Assembly: GCA_030761205.1 (NCBI GenBank)
Contig: JAULJL010000001.1
Coordinates: forward strand, 34,543,145-34,607,144
DNA length: 64,000 bases
DNA from: Fremontodendron californicum
Lineage: Eukaryota; Streptophyta; Magnoliopsida; Malvales; Malvaceae
Reading direction: 5' to 3'
The notes beneath the pieces were generated by a model. It was not told the origin of the DNA and searched no databases. It worked only from the letters and a program-made list of their open reading frames with translations. The position numbers and the translations under genes were made by a program. Positions 45,360 to 57,830 of this stretch are shown in pieces. Position 1 is the first letter of the stretch; the number at the start of each line of letters is the position of its first letter.

Positions 45360-47080
45360 TGTAAAAACAATATTATCATTCTAAAAAAAAAGTATATCAT
45401 TGAGGTTAATTTTGTAGATTATGTTTTACATAGAACTTTGATTTAGTGTTTGCTAAACTTTTCAATTATATTTATTTTCGATCTGATTAATATTTTCACT
45501 AAAAATCTGTAACAAAAATTAGATCAAATTTAAATTGTTAATTACTAATAAAAAACTTTTTAATTGTTAAACTTTTAGAATATTTTTAAAAATATATATT
45601 AAAAACATGTATAATTATCATATATAAAAAATAGTTAAAATACGAAATAGGATTAGGACAATGGGGTTGTGCATAAAACACTAACAATCCGTTTAAATAG
45701 GATTAAGACGCCCTATAAATAGGTCTGAGTAGAATGTGAGTATTTGTTACCCAAACTCGATTATAGATAATGAATATATTTTTAATTTTTAAATAACTTT
45801 TAGCGTATTTAATACTTATATTAATTGACAGATTATATATTAAAATTTATAAATGACCTAAATATAAAATTTACTTTTGATTTTATTCATTTAATTTTGA
45901 TTAATAAAATACATTAAAATAATTGAAATTTATATTTTATTATTGAATTTAGGTTGGTCTAGTTTTTGTAATGGTACCCTACCACTTTTAATTACATAAA
46001 TTGATTAAAGTATTAGTATTCTTAATATTTTTAAGCATCCAACCTAAGATCAATTAGTAATAGGAATAAATATTTAATTTGAATATAAAATCACAAGCAA
46101 TTTATGACTTAATAAAAATGGGATAACACCACTTAACAAGTCCTATCACGTGTAAGCGATATTATCATGTGACAAACTCAATAATGATATAAGACAAGAA
46201 AACAGGTAAGAGAATAAAACAGAACTTGAGTTTTTATATTATATTAATAATTCAACTTAAAATTAATTGATAATAAGTGAAGAGATCATTTTGAATATAA
46301 GATATAAAAAATTTAATATTTAACAGACATAAAATAACACTATTTAATAAATATATATCAGATTTTAATAGATTATTAATGATCGGGCTTGAGTAAGATA
46401 TAGATATTATATTTGGTAATTCGGTTTCAGGATGAATACTTCAAAAAACCAGAAAAGAAAAATCATTGCAATAGAAGAAAGTCTGTAAGGATACTAACGG
46501 TTAAATCTTATACTTTCAAATGATAGAAATTTGCACATTAAACATTGAGATTTAAAATGAAATAGATACCTCTTCTTATATAGCTCAAGTCAAATAGATT
46601 ATTTTACGTTTACTAGGAAAAACAAATAGCTGGAAGAGACAATTATATGCAGTAAGGTGTAAAATGGATTTTTAATAATTCGAGTCGGTCTGATTCTCTG
46701 AATTATTATTTAAATAATAAAATTTTTATTTAAATTTAATTATAAAATATACAAATATTAATATAAAAATAAAAATTATTTTTTAATATATACTTAATAG
46801 GTTGATATATTTTTTCCTTACATACAATTTTGAATTATACTTGTACTTAATTATCATTAAATCTGCTATTTACATGTGTTGTTAGGAAAAAAAAATAAAT
46901 TATGAAGCCAACTGAATAAGTTATAATGCACCTTTTAGTGATATGTTATACAAACTTGATAATAATTAATTAATTATGATTTAATCATGAAAGATTTATA
47001 TTTAAGATAGAATCATGGATTTTTTAGTAGAATACAAGTAATGGACGTTAGAAATATATATATACTCAACCAACCTACGA
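45360..47080. other. AT-rich intergenic DNA, no gene seen
   Basis: Only short frames occur. The stretch near 46670-46800 (ttcgagtcggtctgattctctgaattattatttaaataataaaatttttatttaaatttaattataaaatatac) resembles half of a hAT-type MITE interior. Confidence 0.4.
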
Positions 47081-47084
47081 ACAA

Positions 47085-47615
47085 ATAAATCAACAAACCT
47101 GTATTTATATATATATATATATCAAATAAATCAACAAACCTGTATTTATATATATATATATATATATAATCATGTAAAGCTGAAGCAAATTCACATATAA
47201 TTGAGATTCCAATTTGAAACCTAAAATTATTTTAGAGTTGTCATTTTATCATTGAGCTTATTGGATAGAACTATATATAAATAAATCATTACCTTGTAAA
47301 ATCTATCAATTTTTTTTTTGTTGCTATATATATATATATATATATATAATTTTGTGTAATTTTCAAATAAAATGATGTTGTATATATATATATATATATA
47401 ATCATGTAAAGCTGAAGCAAATTCACTTATAATTGAGATTTCAATTTGAAACCTAAAATTATTTTAGAGTTTTCATTTTATCATTGAGCTTATTGGATAG
47501 AACAATATATAAATAAATAATTACCTTGTAAAATCTATCAATTTTTTTTTGCTATATATGTATAATTTTGTGTAATTTTCAAATAAAATGATGTTATATA
47601 TATATATATATGTAT
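47085..47615. repeat. Tandem duplication, 232-bp period, with (AT)n joints
   Basis: The segment aatcatgtaaagctgaagcaaattcac...aattttcaaataaaatgatgtt occurs at about 47168-47380 and 47400-47597 with few changes, each copy bounded by an (AT)n run. A smaller duplication, caaataaatcaacaaacctgtatttatatat, occurs just upstream (about 47085 and 47122). Confidence 0.8.
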
Positions 47616-48235
47616 GTATGTCTGTCTAAATCTAGTTACACCACTTTGAATTAAAATTCTTTCACACTTTGTTACTTCTGTTACATGTAAATTAAATTTG
47701 AAATTACAATTCTAAACTTTTATTACTAAAACAAATAAAAAGAATACTTGTCTCAGTGTATGTCAAATTACATAACCCTTTTCGACATTAAAAAATTGTA
47801 CGTATAACTAACTTTTTTTTTTTGGGTGCTACAATAAACAGATTTTCACAATAATTTTTCACTTTTAATAATTATTATTCATTCTAGTATACTACTAGCT
47901 AATGCAAAGCAGTCTTTAATCTTTCTCTTAAATAGGAAATGTTCATATGAAATGTGTTTTTGCTTTATTTTTTTCCCTTAATTTGAAGAAGAGGAATTTG
48001 AACCTAATTTTTTTTTTTAATAAAAAAAAAACAGATTTACTTATTATTATTGAATCAAATGCTTAGGTACATATGATACGTTTATTTTTCATAATTAGAT
48101 ATATCTGACATGCTAATTTAGTTTTAATTGCCATATTGTAATGTATAAAGTTAATACATTTTGTTTTAATTAATTTTTCAATAAACAAAAATTGTTTTAT
48201 TTGTAAATGTAAATTATAATAATTTCATTGATGAT

Positions 48236-48550
48236 TAGATCAGTTTACGGGCTGGGTTATCCGTTCGGCCCGACAGATCCAACCCGAATTGGACCAAATC
48301 TGGATAAGATTTTTGTAATCTGAGTCAGTCCAGCTCAGATTACTATTCAATTAATAAAAATATTTTTATTTAAATTTAATTAAGAAAATATATTAATATT
48401 AGTATAAAATAATTTTTAATATTTTAATATATTTCAAATAATAAAACAAGCTTTTTGACCTAACGAATCTGACCCGAGTTGGACCTAAACAAGCAAATAT
48501 TTTTACTATTCAAACTTGGTCCGATTTGATCCGGTCCATGGACACCTCCA
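48236..48550. mobile_element. hAT-type MITE (TAGACCTG family), copy 3
   Basis: It begins tagatcagtttacgggctgggttatcc and ends gatccggtccatggacacctcca. The flanks ttgatgat (48228-48235) and ttgattat (48551-48558) fit an 8-bp target duplication with one change. Length 315 bp. Confidence 0.65.
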
Positions 48551-48624
48551 TTGATTATCTCCTTAAATAGATATCTCCCTCATCAATCACTTTGTGAGAA
48601 AAAATAAATAAAAAAATTAATGCA

Positions 48625-48625
48625 A

Positions 48626-48661
<36 letters not shown>
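48625..48661. repeat. (AT)n microsatellite
   Basis: This is an AT dinucleotide run of about 18 units; a shorter run lies at 49022-49047. Confidence 0.9.
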
Positions 48662-48663
<2 letters not shown>

Positions 48664-49109
48664 TGCCTTAAAAGCTTGGCATAGACATTTGAATGATGAG
48701 TTTAGAAATGGTGGTAGATAGGGTGGTTATTCAAATGATTACGATGATTATTATAGAATTAATTAGGTATAATTGAGGAATGAAGAAGCATGGTATTGGT
48801 TGGATTTGATTTTTCCTTTAATTCATCATATATCAGCTGCTTTTTTTTGGTATGTAGCACTTATCATATCTAAATTGGACTTTATTTATTTATCCTTTAT
48901 GCTTGTCATAGTTTGTTTTGGCTTATAAAATAAGGCAAAAATTGCTATGGATATATTCTAAATTCTAGCTACCTCAGCCTTGCGTAAAAGCCCAAAGTTA
49001 CGTATCCAATTTATTTAGCAAATATATATATATATATATATATATATTTTAAGAATATATTATTATTATTGTAACTTTTAATAAAATAGCTATATGATAC
49101 CTCATTAAA

Positions 49110-49324
49110 AAATTGTATGGTATATATAATATTATATAGAATTTAAATATTCAAAAACACTCGAAACTTTTCCCGATTTTGCTCAAGTCATTTAAAAAAA
49201 AAAAACTTATATTACTTGACTTTTTGATTTTACATAAGTCGCTCGAAAATATTTTACTCCATAACATAGTCATTATTTTTCATCTTATTTTTTTCATTAA
49301 CTCTTTTTCCCTACAAAACATCAT
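49110..49324 (+). repeat. Left copy of a long repeat flanking the LTR element
   Basis: The sequence from aaattgtatggtatatataatattatatagaatttaaatattc to ccctacaaaacatcat abuts the 5' LTR and is repeated to the right of the 3' LTR (61702-61889). This copy has about 30 bp (catttaaaaaaaaaaaacttatattacttgac) missing from the right copy. It is far longer than a normal 5-bp retrotransposon target duplication. Confidence 0.8.
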
Positions 49325-52103
49325 TGTTGTAGCCTAATTTTGTCCGGACTAAATCCAGGCCACTAGGCCCAGCAAGTCCACACCCAAGTACTGGGCCTGC
49401 CAAGCAGCAGGCCCACTTGCTAACCTAGCAGGCCAATATGGCCAAATTAGGTCTTTTGACCCAAATACCCAATAGCCACACAAATTGGCGCAACAGGCCA
49501 GACCCCCTAACCCTAGCCCTCTTCCCCCAAGCAGCCACCTCCTTGTCAGGCAGCCACCCCCTGTCAGGCCACCCCCGTACACGCCACCCTCCCAAAAAAG
49601 GAGCTTGCAAACAGCCCTAATTCGACCCACCTACACATTATTCCCCTTTCAACCTAATCCAAACCCCACTCCACCAATAGCAAACCCTGCCAACCGAACC
49701 CCTTATGCCACCACCCTAGGTTGCCCACGACAGCCCCTCTGCACAAACCCCCACGCCACTGGTTGCCCACAAGCAACATCCCAACCCAAAATTCGGGGAC
49801 CCAGATCTCGAATCCTGAGGTTTCATAACCGAAATCCTTTAAATGAGAAGGATCCCAACAGCAACAAGGAGGATTTTTGGAAGAAACCCCCCCAGAAAAA
49901 AACCCGTTCGGTTGCCTCCCCAGCAGCCATCAACTCCCCCAACCATCACTCACGAAAAAAGCCCACCACATCAACCAAAACAAAAAAAAAAACTAAACAT
50001 CAATAAAAGAAAAAAAAAGAAAGGAAAATGGGTTTTGATTTTCAAGGCTAGATCTACTCAGATTTAGCCCGATTCGGGAAAAACGGAGTTCGAAATCGAA
50101 AAGAGAAGGCAAAAACGAAGCTCGGGTGGGTTTTTGGGAGCCACCGAAGTCCGAACATCGGAGGCGACTGCGGCGGACGATCGTCAGTGGCCGGTCAGAA
50201 TTTGGGTTTCCTATGGGTTTTCGGGTGGGAGGTGAAGAACAACAAGGTTTTTAGAGAGAGAGGGTCTAAGGCTAGAGAGAGAGAGAGAGAGAAAAATGAA
50301 AAAAGAGAGAGGAATTTCAGTCTTTTAAGGAAGACCAAAACGACGTAGTTTTGGTGTAAAAAAGAAAAAGAAAAGGGAAAGGGCAGGATCTGCGCGGGTT
50401 ACCGGTGCATCGACCCGCGGGCAAGGAAAAAAAAAACGAAAAGAAAAAGAAAAACAAAAGGGCCAGCAAGCCTGTTACATGCAAACTAGCCCAACCTGGG
50501 CTTTCAAACCCATCAGATTTGGGTCCAATGTTTTAGACTTGGGCCAGATTCCATTTTAAACAAGGTAATTTCATGTTCCCTTTTATTTTTGTTCATATCT
50601 AGTTAAATATTATAGTGTATTTTAATATATTATTTTTTGTATATTATTTATTTAAGTGTCTTGACGTGTTTTAGATTATCTTATTATTCGTGTTTATCTT
50701 TTATTTAAATATGGTAGTATATTTAATATATTCGATAGTTTGTTTTTATCATTTATTCAAATATTGTAGTATGTCTTAACATGTCCTATTCTTTGTGTTT
50801 TAATGTTGTAATAGGCTTTAAGATTTTATTGGTGATTATTGTTTATTTAACTGTTGTAGTATGTTCTAAAATACTCTATTGTTTGTGTTTAATATTTATA
50901 TAAAGGTTGTAGTATGTTTTTAGGATGTTTTATTATTTGTGTTTTAATGTTGTTACATGTTTTAGTTTTTTTATTGTTAGTGTTTATTGCTTATTTAAAT
51001 GTTATAGCAGGTTTTAATATATTATTTGTTTTTAATGTTGTAGCATGTTTGATATATTTTATTATTTATGGTTTCTGTTTATCGTAAGTATTGTATCCTA
51101 TTTTATTATATTTTATTATAGGTATTTACCATTTGTTCAAATATAGTAGAATATTTTAGTGTCATAAAATACTAGTTTGTTGTAGAAGGTCTAAAGTATT
51201 ATAGCAAGAAATTAATTTTAATAAATAAACATAAGGGGTGAATACGGATTTACCGATGACGAAATTCGAAGGATGTCATAGTGATGATTCCTAAGATATC
51301 CCGAGGTGAGAGAATTTTGTTAAATATCACCACGAGTGGTGGGAGTATTTAGCGATATGCTCAATACAAAAAAATTCGTTTTCATTTCATAATGAAAATA
51401 ATCAAAATAAAAATGAATAAATAACGAATGTTTACGTGCTTGATATTTTGCCATGCTCGTGTTTTTTTTACATTATGCTTCGTATGTTTAATCTTATAAT
51501 TAGGTATTTAATCATATGTTTATATGATTAGTTGTGTGTATCCTGTATTTAAATATCCGCATCATACGTATTCAAAAAATAGACGTAAATTGCCAACGAT
51601 GAAATTCGAAAGATGTCACAGTGGTGATTCTTAAGATATGTTGAGGTGAGAGGATCTCGTTAAATACCACCAAGAGTGTTGGGAATATTTAATGAGTGTT
51701 CTCAATAAAAGATTTGTGTTTGCTTTCATTTTTTTAAAAAAAATAACAATTCCTTTAAAAAAAAATATATAATAAACATGTTTTGAAAAAGTAATAAAAA
51801 GAGAAATAATTTTAAATACCGATGTCAAGTTCATTAAATCGAGATTTAAGATAATACATGATTAAATAGTAGTGTTTTCTAAATGGGCGTCGTGGGGGTG
51901 CTAATCCTTCCCCGCATGTAACCGACTCCCGAACCCGATTTTGTTTTCTCTCTGGTTTAAAGCGCAGACTTCGAAATTGGTTTTAAAAAATATTTTACTA
52001 AAACCGATTTTAATAGGTGGCCAATCACACCTAACAAAAAAGATTGGTGGCGACTCCATTTTTTTTTTAAAAATCGTCTAGCTGTCGAAAAATCGTTATG
52101 ACA
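49325..52103 (+). repeat. 5' LTR
   Basis: It starts TGTTGTAGCC and ends near ...cgttatgaca. It contains a GC-rich stretch (49340-50200) with open frames on both strands and a (GA)n tract near 50275-50292. These frames recur with changes in the 3' LTR and look like non-coding LTR sequence. AT-rich downstream parts repeat tattgtagtatgttttaa-like words. Confidence 0.85.
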
Positions 52104-52106
52104 ACT

Positions 52107-52123
52107 TGGCGACTCCATTGGGG
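52107..52123 (+). other. Primer-binding site
   Basis: TGGCGACTCCATTGGGG lies 3 bases after the 5' LTR end. Ogre/Tat elements are known to carry TGGCGACTCCACTGGGG-like sites complementary to the 3' end of an arginine tRNA; the match here is by recall of that pattern. Confidence 0.7.
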
Positions 52124-53720
52124 ACCTTTTGAGAGTTGAGCCACAAATTAATCATGTGTTATCTTAAAATCTTGATTTAATGGATTTAATTGGTATTTAA
52201 TTTAATTCTCCTAATTTTCATTTTTATTATTTTTTTAATTTCTATTTTGCTTGCATTTATGTCTTAATATTTGTTAATTATTTATTCATGTTTTTAATTA
52301 TGTCCTTTATTTATTATTTTTATAATTATGGGATGTTTAGAATAAAGGGTTGTAAACAAATAGTCAAAGGTTTGTTTGTTCCTTGTCACACACTTATAAC
52401 TCGTATTTGTATAACATGAAACTCTTATACCCGGGTTTCCGTCCTTTTAGGTGGAAGTAAAGTACCTATGCTCTCATGAGGTAATAACCTCCGCATGGGC
52501 TAGCGAAACACTTTCGGATCAATAAAGTACCTACGTTTTCGTGAGGTGATAACCTCTGCATAAGCCTGGAAAATATATTCCAACAAATTGAACCCGTTTA
52601 AATCGGAGTGCCTTACTAGCCTTCACGGGTGACAATGGTGAGCAATTTGGGGCCTTTCAGATACCGATTCAACCTCATATAGTGAGCTATATGAAGCCAG
52701 TCTAGGTAGGATCATGTAGAATTAGGACACGTAAAGGGACACTTTGATAGAAACCATATCCTGCATAATTTGTATGGATTCAAAAATAATAAAAACCTTG
52801 AACACTTAAAATTTTTATTTTTATCTTTTGTAAATTACTTTGTGTTTGTCCAAAATTTATAGTTTTTTTTTTCTTTGCCAAACATTTTGTACATTTTCAA
52901 AAAAAAAAAAAATTCTAAAATTTTTATTTTCAAAATATTTCAAAATTTCTTTCAAATAAAAAAAAAAGATTTTTTTCTTCAAAATAAACAAAATGATGAT
53001 TTCTTAATTTTAATTTTGTTTTCTCTCAAACAAAATCACAAAAAAAAGGGTTTGTTTTTAATTTATTTTCACAAAATAAAAGAATTCATTCATTTTCCTT
53101 TTAAAAAAAAAGTTAAAGAATTTTTTTTTTTAATTTCTTCATTTTATAATAAAAAGAAAAGAACTCAAGAAAAATTCTTTCATTTCATTTTTTTTTTTAT
53201 AAAATAAAAGTATTTTATTTAATCATTATCTTAAAAAAAAGGAGAGATGTTTCCATTGCTCTCAAATTTTCAAAATTAAACGAAAATAGAAAAAAAATGA
53301 TAAAATGAGAATCATGAAAATATATATATAAAAAAATTTCGGTGATGGAATAGTGTTGTGAACAATAATAAAATTTTCTATTAGTTTTGACTTTTTGAGA
53401 AAATATAAAAAAAAGAAGGAAAAATGTTGAAAAGAATAGTTGTCAGAAAAAAACTCGAAAAAAATCACTCTTTAATTCTTGGTACAGTATGTTCATACTA
53501 TTTCTTTTTACATGCATCATGCATCATGCTGCATACATACATGCATTCATTCGTAAACATGCATGCAGTAAATTGGGAGATAGATAAGATTTTTGTTTGG
53601 CTTTAAGAGCACTCTAAAGAAAGTTCACCCTCAGAACAAAAGGTACAAGATTCGAAAGCCAGCAAAAAACCCAAAATCACTCATTCGGCACTAATACAAT
53701 ACTTGCTCACAGATAAAGCC
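52124..53720. other. Untranslated leader of the LTR element
   Basis: No recognisable gene. It includes two related segments (aagtacctatgctctcatgaggtaataacctccgcat... near 52457 and aagtacctacgttttcgtgaggtgataacctctgcat... near 52525), a direct repeat with 68-bp spacing, followed by an A/T-homopolymer-rich stretch (52860-53420) whose open frames are low complexity. Confidence 0.5.
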
Positions 53721-54501
53721 ATGGAAAGTGAACAAGCAGCACAAACAAATGGAAAGAATGCACAGAGAACTACAAGAACAATTAGCCAGATCTCAGCAAG
53801 AAGCACAGGAACAGATAACAAAATCTCAAGAGGATTCACGTGAGCAAATAGACAAGATGATCGAAATGATGACGAGATTGACCCGAGGAAAATGGGTTGC
53901 TGAAGGGTTGATCATAAGGGGAGAACCTCGACCTCAAGCAAACAACAACGAAGATCCGATTTACCTACAAAGTCAACAGGGCCAAGGGCAATTTCAATTG
54001 AACTCGAGACTTCACTCCTTAGACATGGTTATTGTTCCAAACCAAGATGATTCACTAGAACAAAAAAAACTAAAGAAACGTGTGGCAAAGCAAGTGGAAG
54101 ACATAGAAGTGCAACAGAAGTATGATATGTTTGAAGAGAGACTCAAAGCCATAGAAGGACTAGACGTTTTCGGGAATATGGATCCGAATGAGTCAGCTTG
54201 GTCCCAGATTTGGTGATTCTGCCAAAATTCAAGGTCCCTGAATTTGAAAAGTATGACGGATCAAAGTGTCCATCGGCCCATATTACTATGTTCTGTCAAA
54301 AAATGGGTGGCCACCAATAATGAAAAATTGCTAATTCACTGCTTTCAAGACAGTCTAACAGGGTCAGCTGCGAGATGGTACAATCAGTTGGATCGGAGTA
54401 TTATCCATTCTTGGAAGGATTTAGCAAGAGCTTTCTCGGTTCAGTATAAATACATTCCCTTTTTCTTTCACTCGAACAAAAATCAACTCTTTCGACATTA
54501 A
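53721..54501 (+). pseudogene. Broken gag of the LTR element
   Basis: The first part (frame from 53728 to a stop at 54216) encodes a glutamine/glutamate-rich coiled coil (QMERMHRELQEQLARSQQEA and following). A second frame from about 54244 holds the core of a retrotransposon gag domain (DSLTGSAARWYNQL, SWKDLARAF), and the frame between the two is shifted, with the typical P-x-F-x-x-Y-x-G motif falling in yet another frame near 54236-54260. The gag domain then stops at 54501, after which no polyprotein continues. Frameshifts and loss of the C-terminal half make this a non-functional relic. Confidence 0.8.
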
Positions 54502-56520
54502 CCTCAGGAATTCGAATTGGATATATTTCCAAAAATTTCTTCTGTCACATAAACCCATATTTGTGTGGTAGATTAAAATAGGGGCATTATTCTGTAAATA
54601 CGGTGGAAAAAGGTGGATTATTGCAGAAATTACGAAAGCATGCTGCAGAAAAAAATGAAAATGAAAAAATGAAAAGAAAAAATGAAAAGAAAATTGAGTG
54701 TAACATTGTGCATTTGAAATGTTCAGAATAATTCAAAAAAAAAAAAAAAAACTTTTTCAACCCATTTTTCAAGGGATGACTTTTCAATTTGGGTGACCAT
54801 GTTTGAGATGATAAGTGGCCATCTTTCATTTTCCTTTCACGAATATTGAAAATTATCCGCTTGCTACCCCCTTGAGCCTAATGAATTTTTTTTCCAAATA
54901 CACCTTGATCAGGGATCACACCCCACACTCGGGGAAAATAGAATGAGAAATCTTTTCAAAGGTTATGAATTGTTGAGTTCTATGACAAGGATAAGAAAAG
55001 AATGCCTTATGCCGAAGGGCAAATTTTTGGTGAACGGGGTATCAAAAAAGTTGTTACAAAAAAAAATGAGCAAGGCAAAAGCCAAAAGAGAAATAATGAA
55101 TGAAAGAAAGAAAAAATGAATAGTGATGAAATGTCAAAATAAAAAAGAAAATTCTTCTCACAATGAAGTTATCCTTGGTTTAATCACCCTTAAACACTTT
55201 CTTTCATAGCCTTGAACCCTGGACTACGTTACATACCTCAAAAGTCCACTTTGATCAAACACGGTTATTTGAACTGGAGAGTCTGTACCTTGAGGAATGT
55301 TCATATTCATGAGGCTTCAATCATTGTCTCCTCGCCAAGATTTACTTTTGAGTTATCAAGCTCACGTTGGATAAAATTTTGAATTCTCAAATGCATGATG
55401 AAACAATCAACAAAAAAAGAAAGCATAGAAAAGAAAGCATAGAAAAGAAAGGTGAGGCTCTAAACTGAAAACCCGAAAAAGGGCAGTCTAGAGCAGAAAT
55501 AAAGACTTTTAAAGCCATCCATGGTGCCACCAATGAGGATTCAAGACTGTCAACTATGTTCAAAACTCGAGATTTGTGAGAGAGTTGACATTAAAATTTT
55601 TAAAGAACCATTCTCATATTTCAAAATGAACTTTCAGAATCCTGAGTCTATTAAAATCAGTATCGACACTTGCCTAAATGCCACTGTTTGGAGACAAGAA
55701 AGAGTGTCTAATTTGTTTGCACTTCGAAATGAGTCTTTTCCATAAAGTTAATTTTCATGAAATTCATATTTTTAGAACTTAACAAGCCCAGATGAAGGGG
55801 CATGCACTTTTCTTGTTACAAAATTTTCCTAGATAGAAGTTAAATGTCACATTTTGTGAGAAATATTTTGGCTTGGATGTTTTCGACAGATGAGCACATT
55901 TTGGAAAGATCAGTTTTGAAATAACAAATGAAAAGATAAAACCTTTTGGGGGCATTTTTCAGCATGGGACATTTATTTAAGGGGAAAGTGAATGAAAAAT
56001 GAAAATTGTTTTGGAAAGAGACATGAGTTCTCATGATCAAAAAGCTGGGAATTATAGGGATAAATCATTATTCTCTGAGACGAAAGAAAAAGACATGTCT
56101 TCAATTTTTGATGAGAAATGTTTTGTTGAAGAAAAGATTTTGCTAAAGGGAAAGTTAGCACATGCATTACTTGAAAAGATGATACAGAGAGATCAAGAAG
56201 AAAATGATGTGGATAGTGATGAACTAGGAAGAAGATCAGTCACAGGAATAATAAAGGGTCCTTGCTTTGTGTTTGCATCATTCATGAGCATCAGCATCGT
56301 TCATTGCACTTGTATCATTTGTGGTCACCTGCATCATTTGTGTATATCATAACATTTGCACCTTTGCAGAGCACGCTTACATTTTAATGAGAATCATCTG
56401 CATTTTCATTTGCATCATGATATTGGGACAATCATTACATTGCACCAACAGTGTTATAAACATCCGAGGAACTAATGTGAATAGCCAGAGAGATAAGCAA
56501 GATTCAAAATTATAGAATTT
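54502..56520. other. Interior of LTR element, no recognised coding
   Basis: The sequence near 54860-55080 (ttgagcctaatgaa...ccttgatcagggatcacaccccacactcggggaaaat) looks like untranslated sequence normally found after the polyprotein gene in this lineage, which suggests the whole pol region was deleted around 54500-54600. One open frame of 117 codons (55999-56352) is acidic and lysine-rich, without recognisable family; homology to other copies would be needed to call it real. Confidence 0.45.
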
Positions 56521-56529
56521 TTTAAAAAT

Positions 56530-57690
56530 CAGACTTTGGTTTCGTCCAAGTCACCCTCAAAGTTTTTCAAATTTTGGTTTCACCCAAATCACCATAAAAA
56601 ATTGTCAATTCCAATCCAGTCTTTGGTTTCATCCAAATCACTTTCAAGCCTTTTTATTTCTAGACTTTGGTTTCGTCTAAGTCACCATAAATATAGTCAA
56701 TTCCCCATTTAAAATTTTTGTTTCGTCCATATCATTTTCAAAGGTTGGTGTCGTAAGTCATTTAAGAAGTTGTTTTCATCCAAATCATGTTCGAATTTTG
56801 CATCCAAGACATTTCCAAACTTTGGTTCCGCCAAGTCACCATCAAAATCGTCAAGTCTAGTCCAAATATTGGTTTCGTCCAAACCACTCACGCTATGAAA
56901 TTTATTTCAGATTAATCTCGATCTTGGTTTCGCACAAGTCACCTTCAGGTTTTGGTTCAGTCAAAGCTAATTATGTCATGGAATTTATCTCAGAGTTAAG
57001 CTTGACTTTGGTTTCACCCAAGTCACTATCAAATGTTTCGATTAACCTCAACTTTGGTTTTGTCCAAGTCAACTTCAGGTGTTGGTTCCGTCCGGGCCAC
57101 AAAAGATAAGGAATTAATCTTAACTGGTTTCGCCCAGGTCATCTTTCAACTTTTGGTTTCGCCCAGGTCGTCCTCCCATTTCTGATTTCGTCTAGATTAT
57201 TTCACGATTTCTGGTTTCGCCCAGGTCGTTATCCGGCTTTTGGTTTCGCCCAAGTCGTCATCCGATTTCTGGTTTTGCCCAGGTCATTTTCGACTTCTAG
57301 TTTCGCCCAAGTCATCCTCCGACTTCTGGTTTCACCCAGGTCATCTTTCGACTGTTGGTTTCGCCCAGGTCCTCTTCCGACTTTTGGTTTGGCCCAGGTC
57401 ATTATCCGATTTCTAGTTTCGCCCAGGTCATCTTTCGACTGTTGGTTTCGCCCAGGTCACTATCTGATTACTGGTTTCTATCAGACCACTGTACAAATTT
57501 TTGGTTTTATCCAAATCATTTCAATCAACTTCCAGTTTCGCCTAGATCATTTTAATCAATTTCTGGTTTCGTCCAGATCATTTCAGTCAATTACTGGTTT
57601 CGACCATACCACTCTCCGACTTTGGTCTCGCCCAAGTCACATTTCGATTCCTAGTTTCGTCTAGGTCATTAAATCATTTCCGAAATCAGT
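56530..57690. repeat. 29-bp minisatellite before the 3' LTR
   Basis: The unit is approximately ttctggtttcgcccaggtcatcttccgac. From about 57126 to 57470 the unit start (ggtttcgcc) recurs every 29 bases (57126, 57155, 57184, 57213, 57242, 57271 and so on), while from 56530 to 57120 and after 57480 spacing is 29-50 bp and more diverged. About 35 units are present. Because 29 is not a multiple of 3, each open frame reads a 29-residue periodic peptide; these frames are not considered genes. Tandem repeats in this position are known for the Ogre lineage. Confidence 0.85.
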
Positions 57691-57816
57691 TTTAACTTTT
57701 TTTGAAAAAAAATCTCTCGATCTTTCCTCAATGGTGAATTTTTGCCTATCTCAAAAATCAGCCGGACAAAATTAGAGTCTATTGTCTTTGCCCTATTCTT
57801 GATTCTCAACAATGTG

Positions 57817-57830
57817 CAAAGAGGGGTAGC
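57817..57830 (+). other. Polypurine tract
   Basis: caaagaggggtagc immediately precedes the 3' LTR start TGTTGTAGCC, the expected position for the plus-strand primer. Confidence 0.7.

Noticed and set aside
49485..50006. 173-codon open frame on the plus strand in GC-rich DNA, with overlapping frames on the minus strand
   Set aside because: It lies inside the 5' LTR, recurs with frame-breaking changes in the 3' LTR (near 58000-58500), is proline- and lysine-rich without domains, and has no start context.
52875..53207. 110-codon open frame, lysine- and phenylalanine-rich
   Set aside because: It is a translation of A and T homopolymer runs in the leader of the LTR element; no codon-use signal.
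57275..57664. 129-codon open frame with an internal peptide repeat
   Set aside because: The peptide repeat follows from the 29-bp minisatellite cycling through frames.
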